This document shows positions 33,303 through 42,800 of a DNA stretch of 44,170 nt, piece by piece. Each line of letters begins with the position of its first letter. The first letter of the stretch is position 1. Source of the DNA: Conidiobolus incongruus B7586 (taxonomy: Eukaryota; Entomophthoromycota; Entomophthoromycetes; Entomophthorales; Conidiobolaceae); contig JNEM01009168.1 in the NCBI GenBank assembly GCA_000697335.1, positions 1-44,170 on the forward strand, written 5' to 3'. The position numbers and the translations under genes were made by a program. A model generated the notes under the pieces. The model did not search any database and had not been told where the DNA came from. It was given only the letters and a program-made list of their open reading frames with translations.

Positions 33303-34352
33303 ATGACTACTGAATTAGATTTACCCTATGCTTGCGATCTTCACGTTCATTTAAGACAAGGTAACCTTATGAAAACAGTTACTCCCAAAGTAACAGAAGG
33401 AGGTGTACAAACTGCATTCGTTATGCCCAACTTAACCCCTCCTATTAAGACCACTGAACAAGCTTTGAAATATTGGGACGAATTGAAAGCCATTAATCCC
33501 AACGTAACTTATCTTATGTCTCTCTACTTGTCTCCTGATCTCACCCCCGAAGAGATTTACCTCGCCGCTTCTAAAGGCATTGTTGGTGTCAAGTCCTACC
33601 CCAGAGGCGTCACCACCAACAGTGAATCCGGTATAGAATCTTATGAAACCTACTACCCCATCTTCGAAGCTATGGAAAAATGCAACATGGTGCTCAACTT
33701 ACATGGTGAAATCCCCAGTAACGCCGAGCAAGGTATCTGCATCCTCAACGCTGAAGAAAAATTCTTAGCCGAATTGGAAAAGCTGCACAAAAAATTCCCT
33801 AAGTTGCGAATTGTGTTGGAGCACGCTACTACCAAAGCCGCTGTCGATATGGTCAAATCTTTGGGGGACACTGTCGGATGTACTATCACCGTACACCACC
33901 TCGATTTAATCATTGATGACTGGGCAAAAAACACCCACAACTTCTGCAAGCCCGTCGCCAAATTCCCCCACGACAGAGATGCCTTACGTCAAGTTGTCAA
34001 GGAGGGTCACACTAGATTTTTCTTGGGATCCGACTCGGCACCTCATCCCAAACACGCTAAATTGACCAATCAACCCTGCGCCGGAGTCTTCACAACCCCT
34101 CACATTCTCCCATATTTGGCCACCGTTTTCGATAAGCTCGGATGTCTCGACAAGCTGGAGGGCTATAGCTGCATTAACGGAGCTAAGTTCTATCAGTTGG
34201 ATTTGGAAAAGCTCCAGCAAAAGAGGCTCAAGTTAGTCAAGGAGACTTGGAGCGTACCTGAAGAACATCACTTCACCCTTGATAGTGGAGAACCTAGCTC
34301 AGTCGTCCCCTTCTTGGCCGGTCAGACTCTCACTTGGAAAATTGCTAAATAA
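33303..34352 (+). CDS. URA4: Dihydroorotase (monofunctional, PyrC/URA4 type)
   Basis: Intronless, 349 residues, the normal size of the bacterial PyrC/fungal Ura4 class. It closes N-carbamoyl-aspartate to dihydroorotate in cytosolic de novo pyrimidine synthesis. All zinc ligands are visible: His14 and His16 (DLHVHLR), Lys97 (GVKSYP, carboxylated in the family), His134 (LNLHGE), His174 (LEHATTKA) and Asp244 (GSDSAPHP). The substrate-binding VMPNLTPP is present. The GC content of this gene is clearly higher than its flanks and third positions favour C, which suggests high expression. No exact AATCCCATAA element was seen, only a CCATAATTTA fragment about 100 bp upstream. Confidence 0.96.
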   Translation: MTTELDLPYACDLHVHLRQGNLMKTVTPKVTEGGVQTAFVMPNLTPPIKTTEQALKYWDELKAINPNVTYLMSLYLSPDLTPEEIYLAASKGIVGVKSYPRGVTTNSESGIESYETYYPIFEAMEKCNMVLNLHGEIPSNAEQGICILNAEEKFLAELEKLHKKFPKLRIVLEHATTKAAVDMVKSLGDTVGCTITVHHLDLIIDDWAKNTHNFCKPVAKFPHDRDALRQVVKEGHTRFFLGSDSAPHPKHAKLTNQPCAGVFTTPHILPYLATVFDKLGCLDKLEGYSCINGAKFYQLDLEKLQQKRLKLVKETWSVPEEHHFTLDSGEPSSVVPFLAGQTLTWKIAK

Positions 34353-35421
34353 ATAGGTCAATATATCGTTTATATTTTGCGACCTAGGGGTATTTTGACG
34401 ATGATACGATTCAATAAATTATAATCAATAATACATTATCAACGTTAATATTATCTAAATATATGTTGTATATATTCATCATAAACATTCATATCAATCA
34501 TCCTGTTAGTGCATTATTTTAATATTGAATCACAAGTCAGTATAATTTAACAAAAAGAATTCTATAAACCAATTCAAAGCAGATAAATAACAGTAAAAAT
34601 ATCATTTTATATTTAATTTACCACTACCAATTTATTGTCCTAATTTAAAATTATTCCAAATATTATTAAATTTTATATATAATTTTATTTAAAGATTTTA
34701 TTAATAATTATATTATTCAAAATATTATTTTAATTTATTATATATTATTTTCAATTTTTGACATAAAATTTCATTGATTTATTTATTTGAATATTCAAAT
34801 GATTTTTAAAAATGAAATACTAAATAATTCAAAAAAAAATTGTATTACTATAAGATTAATATGATAGTGAAGATTGTATTTTGGATTATCATTTTGATTA
34901 AATTGAAATATGACTATATTAACAATTTAAAAATTGACATAATTATTAAAATAGTCATATTAAGGTAATTTCTATAGTGATAAATTGGTTAAGAAATTAA
35001 TTTGGATTTTAAGTACTAAATATTGTAGTCCAATATTATGGTAATTAGTTGGTAGCGTTACAATACTAAATAGTATAATTAAAAATTGACCAACAGTTTA
35101 GTAGATTAAATATTGTTTAATAGTGATAATATTTTGTAATAAATATTGAATTCCGTTGGTATGATGGTGGCAGATGAAGAGCAGGATTAGAAAAATAATC
35201 CAAGCAGTTATCTATTCAAAATTATAGAATTTGAATCGTTGAAAAATTAAGGAACATTATAAAAAGCTGAAATATTGAGAGAATATGAAATACTATAGAA
35301 CATCCTTTTAAATGATATATACCAACGAATAGTCGAAATAGATTTGGAAATGGGCTGATAAACTATTATTATATAATTGTTTTTTGGGCTGTGTGCATAA
35401 TCAACTATATATTGAAATAGA
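34353..35421. other. Convergent AT-rich intergenic region
   Basis: About 1.07 kb between the stop of dihydroorotase and the stop of the minus-strand p24 gene. No gene or RNA seen. Confidence 0.5.
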
Positions 35422-36051
35422 TTAAAATCTATTCTTATTGGTGCTGAAGAAGGATCTGACAAGACCCACTTGAGCAAGGGCGACCAGGACGACGAGGACG
35501 GATTCGGCAATAGCGAACCAGTGGACACGACCCAAAATGGAGGCTAAGATAGATTCGTTACGAGCTTCCTGGGTGCTGAAGGTACGTTGGTCACTCATAA
35601 TTTGGTAGCAATGTTGTTGAATCTCCTGCAAAGTCTTTTCCATACTGCCGATATGTTCTACCTTGTTCTTCTTCAATGGTGACTTTTTGGGTTCAATGTG
35701 CTTGGACTTGATTTCAAATTCGACTTCTTTAACGTCGCCCGAAGTGTTGACGAAACAGAATTTGTAATCACCAAGTTGGTTCATTACGAACACGAAGTCA
35801 CCTTGACGTGAAGCTTGATCGCTCATCACTTCGGTACCGTCGGGAGCTTCAACACTGTAGTTTACTTCGAAATCGCCACCCCTGTGAACTGAAAAATAGA
35901 AGGCTGCTTTGCTCTGGAGTTGTTGGTTAGGAAGATAAAAGCACATGGTTTCGTAACCGCCCATCTCATAGGATAATGTAAAGGCAACAACTTGATGAAG
36001 TAAAGTTACCAAAGCAAATAGTGAAGGAGCTATAATACTGAACACTTTCAT
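35422..36051 (-). CDS. p24/emp24-family cargo receptor
   Basis: Intronless, 209 residues. p24 proteins cycle between ER and Golgi in COPII and COPI vesicles and help sort cargo such as GPI-anchored proteins. A signal peptide covers about 1-23. The GOLD domain follows, with Cys37 (MCFYLP) and Cys98 (YKFCFVN) forming the family disulfide. A helical stalk (SMEKTLQEIQQHCYQI) precedes a membrane helix at about 178-198 (FAIAESVLVVLVALAQVGLV). The tail RSFFSTNKNRF has the diphenylalanine COPII-binding motif but not a C-terminal KKXX COPI signal. I cannot assign the alpha, beta, gamma or delta subfamily safely; the GOLD sequence is closest in feel to the gamma/Erp group. An exact AATCCCATAA element lies 186 bp upstream. 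Confidence 0.9.
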   Translation of the reverse strand: MKVFSIIAPSLFALVTLLHQVVAFTLSYEMGGYETMCFYLPNQQLQSKAAFYFSVHRGGDFEVNYSVEAPDGTEVMSDQASRQGDFVFVMNQLGDYKFCFVNTSGDVKEVEFEIKSKHIEPKKSPLKKNKVEHIGSMEKTLQEIQQHCYQIMSDQRTFSTQEARNESILASILGRVHWFAIAESVLVVLVALAQVGLVRSFFSTNKNRF

Positions 36052-36376
36052 ATTATTAACGATTTAATTACAGTGAATAATTAACTGAATAAAATTTTAT
36101 TTTGATAAAACAGTAAAAATTGATTAATTCAATATTTGAATTGGATTATTATGTTTTGAATTGAAATTTAATACGTGGCATCATTTTAATTTCATTATTG
36201 AATTCAGTTCCATTTCACAATAACTCAATTCATTTATTATGGGATTATTCAATAATTAAATACTAATTCAAAATAATTAGAATTTATGAAATACACCTCA
36301 CCAATAAAAAACAAAGTCAAATATAATAAAATTCATATTTCATAAAATAACAATATTTATTTTTAATTAATAGTTA
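36052..36376. other. Promoter region of p24 and 3' side of the broken msrA
   Basis: A 325-bp spacer. It contains the AATCCCATAA element at 36237-36246 and otherwise AT-rich DNA. Confidence 0.5.
36237..36246 (-). promoter_or_regulatory. AATCCCATAA promoter motif upstream of p24
   Basis: Exact minus-strand copy, 186 bp upstream of the p24 ATG and about 130 bp past the end of the broken msrA gene. Confidence 0.6.
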
Positions 36377-36931
36377 TTACCACTTAAGTCCATGATTACA
36401 GTAACCACCTGGATTGTTCTCTAAATAGTCTTGGTGATAGTCCTCCACCTGAAAGTAATTTTTGAAGGGTACAATTTCCGTGACGATAGGCTTGGGAAAA
36501 TGTTTTTGAACTTCTTGTTTCACTCTTTCAGCTATTTGACGTTGGTCATTACTGTGATAGTAGATGCCTGAACGGTATTGAGAACCGATATCATCGTCTT
36601 GTCTAAAGATTTAAATTTCAATCAATAATGAATATTGTTTTAAAGGAGAGTATAAAATATTACCTATATAAAGTGGTAGGATCATGAATTCTCCAAAAAA
36701 AGTGACCAACTCTTCAAATTTCACCTGTTGAGGGTCGTACTCAATTTAGACAGCTTCAGCATACCATGTCTGACCGCTACAAACTTCACTATAGCTAGGA
36801 TTTTTTGTATTATCGTTAGCGTAACCTGTGAAAGTTTTGATTAATTTAGAGCCGAATTACTTTTTGAAATAGTACTCTACTCTCCAGAAGCAACAACCTG
36901 CCAAAGTAGTCAATTCTGTATTGTTTGCCAT
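36377..36931 (-). pseudogene. msrA: Broken peptide methionine sulfoxide reductase A gene
   Basis: Whole-length similarity to MsrA, which reduces methionine-S-sulfoxide in proteins. The start TLAGCCFWRVEYYF matches the catalytic GCFW region; CSGQTWYAEAV, DDIGSQYRSGIYYHS and YCNHGLKW follow in order. A proper 61-nt intron (36663-36603) is kept. Three breaks are visible: a TAA where Gln is expected after YYFKK, a second TAA where Gln is expected after AEAV, and a one-base loss in a T run (seven T on the minus strand near 36698) before the WRIHDPTT segment. Other key residues are altered: the Gly before the catalytic Cys is Cys, and the family's T-G-H-A-E-A reads TWYAEA. The 3' half is open to the normal stop. 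With three independent breaks and changed active-site residues I call it a recent pseudogene of a host gene; sequencing error in the T run alone would not restore it. Confidence 0.85.
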
Positions 36932-37691
36932 GATTTTTGTAGAGTAAAAAGATTTTACTAAGGAAGATTTTACAATTTGTATTTTTCAAAAATTCATTTG
37001 ATATAATAAATGATTATTAACGATGTTGTTTTTATATGATATCTAATTAATTTAGAACCATGAATGATTTGTAAAAAACAGTTTAAATCTCAAAATATTT
37101 ATTTGATTTGAACCTTTGATAGAATTGGCAATTTCAGATATTTAAATTTAATAATATTGTAGGATAAATTATTCCAAAGTATGTATTCAACAAGCACAGC
37201 TATTTTGTTATCACTAGAATATGCTCTAACTTGGGTTCGCTCTTGTCAAAATAATACTTGAGTTTAACCATCTAATCATTTTGACTTAAATATGAATTTG
37301 ATAATTTAAAATTTCTAATAACGTATGAGTGCACAATTATTATTTTTTATCATTTTAATATGGATTTATTATTTATCAATTTACAATTATTTATAATGAT
37401 ATCTCAAATAAATATAGATAAAGATTAATACTAATAATTGAATAAGATGAATATTTCAAAATATATGTTAGCAAATATATACAAATTTATCATTATAAAG
37501 ATATTTGAAATAATATTTGCTAATAATACTATTTTAAATTTTACTTTTTAATTGATTGACATTAAAATTAATTATTCAAAACTATTAAAATTGTTGAATT
37601 ATATTAAATTTTAATATTATCCAAAGAAAAAAATTCAATAGACTATTAAGAAAAATAGTTGTTACTTAAAAACTAGAAATGAAAACCTGTG
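36932..37691. other. Intergenic region
   Basis: About 760 bp between the msrA relic and tRNA-Ser(CGA). AT-rich; no gene seen. Confidence 0.5.
37682..37685 (-). terminator. Pol III terminator of tRNA-Ser(CGA)
   Basis: Four T on the minus strand starting 7 nt after the tRNA end; a minimal RNA polymerase III stop. Confidence 0.55.
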
Positions 37692-37773
37692 CGACAGCTA
37701 CCGGATTTGAACCGATGCGGGCAGAGCCCATCAGATTTCGAGTCTGACTCCTTAACCACTCGGACAAACTGCC
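37692..37773 (-). tRNA. tRNA-Ser(CGA)
   Basis: 82 nt, minus strand, class II with variable arm GGGC-TCT-GCCC. Anticodon loop CTCGAAA gives anticodon CGA, which decodes UCG. Acceptor GGCAGTT pairs with AGCTGTC, with a G-U at the second pair. The T arm is ATCGG-TTCAAAT-CCGGT, with a compensated A-U to C-G change relative to the UGA isoacceptor at 29827. The two tRNAs differ at only six positions, one being the wobble base. No intron is present. Confidence 0.95.
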
Positions 37774-37841
37774 TTAAACAGGGGGATATTAAAAAGAAAT
37801 AAAAACAATTTAAATAATTATGATTAAATTGAGTGTATATT

Positions 37842-37851
37842 TATCCCATAA
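37842..37851 (+). promoter_or_regulatory. Near-match to the AATCCCATAA motif upstream of Tim9
   Basis: TATCCCATAA matches 9 of 10 positions on the plus strand, 188 bp upstream of the Tim9 ATG. This plus-strand gene has the motif inverted relative to the minus-strand genes, so orientation tracks the gene. Confidence 0.5.
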
Positions 37852-38039
37852 TTTAGTATTTAAATTCAAATTGTTTAATTTCTATTTCTAGTTTAAGTTG
37901 ATTTTTATTACCAATATTACAATTTAAAATTTGTAATTAATTTATTATCAAATAATTTTATTATATAATATAAAATTAATTAATTTTTAAATATTAGATA
38001 ATTTTTCTTTTTTAAAAATACAATATATTATAAATCAAA

Positions 38040-38416
38040 ATGAATGTCGATCCTAGTACTTTAAGTTATGAAGATCAACAAAAATTTGAAAAATTTATGA
38101 TGCAAATTCAAGTAATTTTCTATAACTACTCCTATAATATTCTTTTTACTTATTATAATTTTAGGCTAAGGAATCTTACCACGCTTTCTCTACCGCTGTC
38201 AACACCTGCTTCAAAGACTGTATCAATGACTTCACTTCTTCTGCCTTATCTACCAAAGAGGTAACTCTTAACAACCCATATCATGATATTTAACTAATTT
38301 AAATATAGAACAAATGTGTCGAAACATGCTTAACCAAATTTATTAAAGCTAATCAAAGAATCAGTAAACGTTTTGGTGAAGAAAATTTGAAAATTCAAGA
38401 AGCTATGAACCAATAA
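38040..38416 (+). CDS. TIM9: Mitochondrial intermembrane-space chaperone Tim9
   Basis: Three exons (38040-38111, 38165-38260, 38309-38416), 91 residues, all phase-0 introns of 53 and 48 nt. Small Tim proteins form Tim9-Tim10 hexamers that carry hydrophobic precursors through the intermembrane space to TIM22 or SAM. The twin CX3C motifs are intact: Cys39/Cys43 (CFKDC) and Cys59/Cys63 (CVETC). The linker INDFTSSALSTKE and the tail QRISKRFGEENL match Tim9 rather than Tim10, Tim8 or Tim13. There is no presequence, as expected for Mia40-dependent import. The gene is divergent from tRNA-Ser(CGA), 266 bp away. Confidence 0.93.
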
Positions 38417-38911
38417 TTTACTTCCAATAAATTTAATTCAATCGATCAATTTATCTTTTTTCTATAGTTAATTCTAGTTACTATTTTAGATATTTATTTA
38501 ATATTAATTAAATATTTCTACAAATATGAACCATATAATTGAGTTATATACTATACTGGATTTGATATTTGGATGTTTATATATCTTATTATTGAACTGG
38601 TTCTATTAACTATTTTTGGTTTTTACCGTTTTAACCCAAATTTTAATATACTATCTGATAGTTACTAAATCATCAAAGGAAAAACCTGTCAAGTGAGAAA
38701 AATGATAACAATGACTTAGAATGATGTGGACTTAATTAATACAAGAATTATTGTTACTAGTAATAAAAAATTAATTTTTATTTAAAAATAATTTTAATTA
38801 ACCCAAATGATTTTGGTTGAAGCTTTTAAAGGAATTGACCTAATTGAAAGTACAATGATTGATTTTAGTTGCAATTTTACAAATTTAGAAAGAATAAAAG
38901 TGGCGAGAGTT
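38417..38911. other. Convergent spacer
   Basis: A 495-bp spacer between the stops of Tim9 and the minus-strand MIT-like gene. An open stretch at 38807-38992 on the plus strand is an antisense shadow of that gene's last exon plus spacer. Confidence 0.5.
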
Positions 38912-39724
38912 TTAAGTATCCCTCGATTCTGCATATCCTGGCGCCTGTTTATATGCGAGACCTGCTTGGAGGAGTGCCGTGGCACTCGTTAACATGGCAG
39001 CGCCCACCTTCTCCTTGACTTTAAAGCGTTTATCTATTTCGGCGGCTTTGTTCAGTCCTACTTTGCCAACTTCCCAAGCTATCTTTTGTACTCCAAGGTA
39101 TTGATCAATAGTTTGAGCTGTCTGTAGTGTATAATTTAGCGTATTATAAACTGTATTTGGGATTGGTGATTTTTTTAAAGCAACAGCACCGGCAACTGCA
39201 GCTTGAACAACTTTGTCAGATAGTGTATGGTTATTGGATTGAGCATTTTCTAATTCTAAAATTTTGTTGATATCAATATTTTCAGTTGATGTTAATGGTT
39301 CATCTCTATTTGATAATAAAATGTTAGGATGTAAATTAAATATTGATTCAAAGAAGGAGTATTACTTTTCAAGGATTGTTTCAAAATGATTGATTAATAA
39401 TTTTAACTTTTTTAAAATGACTCTAATTTCAAGCTTATTCTTATTAACTAAATAATTAATATTGGTAAAGTTATAATATCTAATATTATAAAGAAACTTA
39501 CTTAAGAGAGCTTCGAGAAAATTTTTTAAACTTAAAAAGTAAGTGTATAGGGCTTCTTCTTTTTCAGCAACTGTCGTCCCCGTTTGATCGAGTTCGACAG
39601 CTTTTACACTCAATCGAATACCTTCATCCACTTTAGTTTGATCGATACTTGGTTGTTTTTTATACATAAATAAAGGGATACCCATATTCGAATAGAGATT
39701 ACTGATTGCTGAAGTACTTAACAT
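38912..39724 (-). CDS. MIT-domain-like protein of unknown function
   Basis: Three exons (39724-39502, 39447-39366, 39305-38912), 232 residues. Residues about 30-100 look like a MIT three-helix domain: VDEGIRLSVKAVELDQTG, EEALYTYFLSLKNFLEALL, then a lysine-rich third helix split by intron 1. MIT domains bind ESCRT-III tails in endosomal sorting. Residues 145-232 form a second, Ala-rich helical part (DKVVQAAVAGAVALKKSP; AAEIDKRFKVKEKVGAAM; LTSATALLQAGLAY) of a kind seen in fungal proteins with repeated EIDEKYKVSEK-type helices, whose role I do not know. The exon 2 junctions rest on GTAAGT/TTTAG and GTAATA/AATAG sites with a CTAAC branch-like site. I cannot name an orthologue. No AATCCCATAA copy was seen upstream. 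Confidence 0.65.
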
Positions 39725-39797
39725 TTTGAATTTTTTTAAATTATTGAATAAATAAATGGATTCTATTAATTAAACAGCTGTATATGAAAATAAAAGT

Positions 39798-39827
39798 GAA
39801 ATAAAATAAAATAAAATACAATACAAT
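39798..39827. repeat. (AAATA)n short pentanucleotide repeat
   Basis: AAATA-type units, four perfect then two AATAC variants, in the upstream region of the MIT-like gene. Confidence 0.8.
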
Positions 39828-42800
39828 AGGTTTGGAATCTAAGGATTCACAGTAGAAAGTGAGGACAGTAGAGAGCGTTGAGAGAGATGAAGTGAAAAAT
39901 AATGTATGGTCAATTGGAAAAAGGGGTTTTTATATCTTCATTGTCCAATGTGGATATTACAGAATATAATTGAACATTTTTCCAAATTTAGTATATCACC
40001 AAATTAAAGAAAATATTAAAAATTTTTGAATAAATTAAGCTTGAGAAGGTTGATTTTATGCATTAATTAAAAATCTTTAATAGACTAATATCGAAATATG
40101 GATATTTTCATCAAGCTTTTTACACGTGAAGATTAGTATTGATTTTATATGCTTTAATCATTATTAAATGGTAAAATAAAAAAATAAATAATCATTGATA
40201 TATTTTCTAAGATTCAATATCAAGTCAACACAATGATTATTGAAAATCAATAAAACCATCAGTTTCATATACCAAATTAAACAATTTAACTTTTAAAATT
40301 TTACTTAAAGTAATCTCATATTTTGGCCCATACAAAATACTTTCAAAAAATTAGGTTAAATGAACAACATAGTCAACATTAATTAAGTTCAAACTCAAGT
40401 TAATCTGTGTATAATTTAAAGTTTATTTATCATATACTATTTAATTTTATGAAATCCAAGTTGTTGGACTTCAGAATTTGATTCGCTTAAAATTGCGTTA
40501 CATCATTGTATCAATAGTATTTTTTTTGTTGAAAAGAGTTGAAGATCATGTAATTTGAATTAGATACTTGACAGAAATTCAAGTTTCATACATAACTTTT
40601 AAGAATAATAAATATAACAGAATATTATTTATTATCATTTATATAATTCATTTACAGTTACTATCATTGATTTATATATTTTAACTATTATTATTATTAA
40701 TATTATTTTTAAGCTTAATTATTTTAATACTCAAATTTATTTCAATTTTACTTTCATAAATAAGTACTTAAAAAGAATTTAATTAAACTTATGATATAGA
40801 ATAAATATTTAAAAATAATTTAAATTTATTATTATTATTATTTTTAAATTATAATTTATTAATAATTAAATAATTTTTAAAAATTAAAATTTTATACTAT
40901 TAATTTTATTACATATAAATTAATAATTTAAAATAAATATATTAAATAATTGTAAATGTTTAGTTTAAATATCTAATACACATCGAATATGATAATTTTC
41001 AAGAACAATAATCTCTAATATTAGTATATAAATGATATAAATATAACTGAAAATTTGATTATTGAGGAAAGATCTAATCTTATTAATGAAATTTTCACTA
41101 AAATTTCTACTGTTTCATAGATTAGCTGAATAATTATTTAATAGATATGAAAATTATATTATTAATTTTAACAACTATTTTGATACTGACATTACCAAAT
41201 TAAGCCTTAATTAATTTTAATCACTGAAAAATTGATATATATTTTGCATATTTTGATAACCTATTTTACACTATTGTTCTGATAATATATTCAACTGTTT
41301 GATTCCTTATCTTGATATTCTTAATAAACCTTAGCTTAACCATTTTACACGTGTTTTTTAATCAAAACTTTCTATACCGTTACCTAATTGTACGTGAATT
41401 GGATTCTGAAATTAACTTGTAATCGAAATTATACAAAAAATTCAGATGATTTCATTTATCTGAGATTTGGTACTGAAATATGAGGTGATGAAATAATTTT
41501 GTGATTGGTAAGTTAAAAATATTAGTGAATTAAGAGTACTTAACATTGAAATGTGTTGATATTTTGAAAATCTTTTGATAAAGTTCAAATGCTGGATAAA
41601 TAGAATTAATTTATCATACTATTAATGAAATCATATCTATTTTAAAGTATTTCACAATATCTATAGTATTTAGGAACTCAATTATATATATATAGTTACT
41701 AATAAAAAGTATCGATTTTCTATCAATTAGATAACCAAATTTAATTCATCATTCAACTTGTATAATATTAATGGGTAGAAAAATATAATCAATTAAGACT
41801 AAATTAAGCTCTTGCTTTGATATGCATTATTATAATTAGATATGATATCTCAATTGAATATAAAGTAAACATTTTATATTCACATTGATACTGTTGAAGA
41901 ATAATTTTTGATTATAATTTTTAAGATTAACTCAAAATGTACCCTCTAAATTCCGATATTTATCACCATTCATGGAACTTAAACTAGTTCTGAGCAGGCC
42001 TATCAGTATTTAATCAAGGCCTAGATAAACTATCACTTGCAACACGGATACTTGAATATTATATTACGATGCTATTTGATCTCAAAAAGTATAGCATTAA
42101 ACATACCATTGTCATTCTTAATTAGATATGAATAATTCCGACTATGTTTCTGTCATCAAAATACAATAACAGGTTTAAATTTTATCAAAAAATCTTAGGT
42201 ATTGAAATAAAGCTGGAAAAGCTATAACTATATAAACTCCACGTGGATTCAGATATTCCTTATTCTATGATATCATAAGATCTTTCTAATCAAAGCGAAA
42301 GCAACATCCAACCTAATAAAATAAAATATACTATACAAAATGTTTTAAAAGAGTCAATAACAGGACCTTAATTAAAAATACTAATGCATTTAACAGCCAT
42401 TTCTGAATAAAGTCATTTAGATTATCAGATCATAATATATTTTAAACATAATAGATTCTAAGCATTATTAAATATATTCAAAGGAATTATAATTGAAGCT
42501 ATAGTCATTTATAAAAAGAGTTTATTATGATGTATTTGACTATTTTAAATCTATTTGTCAAAATATAACATTATATATATATATATATATTTATAATATT
42601 TGTTGGCAATATTACTAACCAATTACATTATTATCATCTAATCAAACAATTTCAACTGTCTCACAATCACTAAGTTATCTGTCATTACACAATTACACCT
42701 TTATTAATAACATTAGATGATGGGTTAGTGAGTTGGTTTTTGAAAGAGATACCAATTACCATTGCTAAATTAAACATAGAATAAACATTAACTTATATTT

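Noticed and set aside
33653-33961. A 102-codon minus-strand open frame inside dihydroorotase.
   Set aside because: It is antisense to the intact, conserved dihydroorotase frame, whose GC-rich third positions create the opening.
36377-36931. Reading the two in-frame TAA codons in the msrA gene as Gln, that is, a ciliate-like code change.
   Set aside because: Fis1, TBCC-neighbour eS30, Sho1, Tim9, dihydroorotase and the GDSL gene all end normally at TAA with no conserved extension, and the msrA copy has a frameshift as well.
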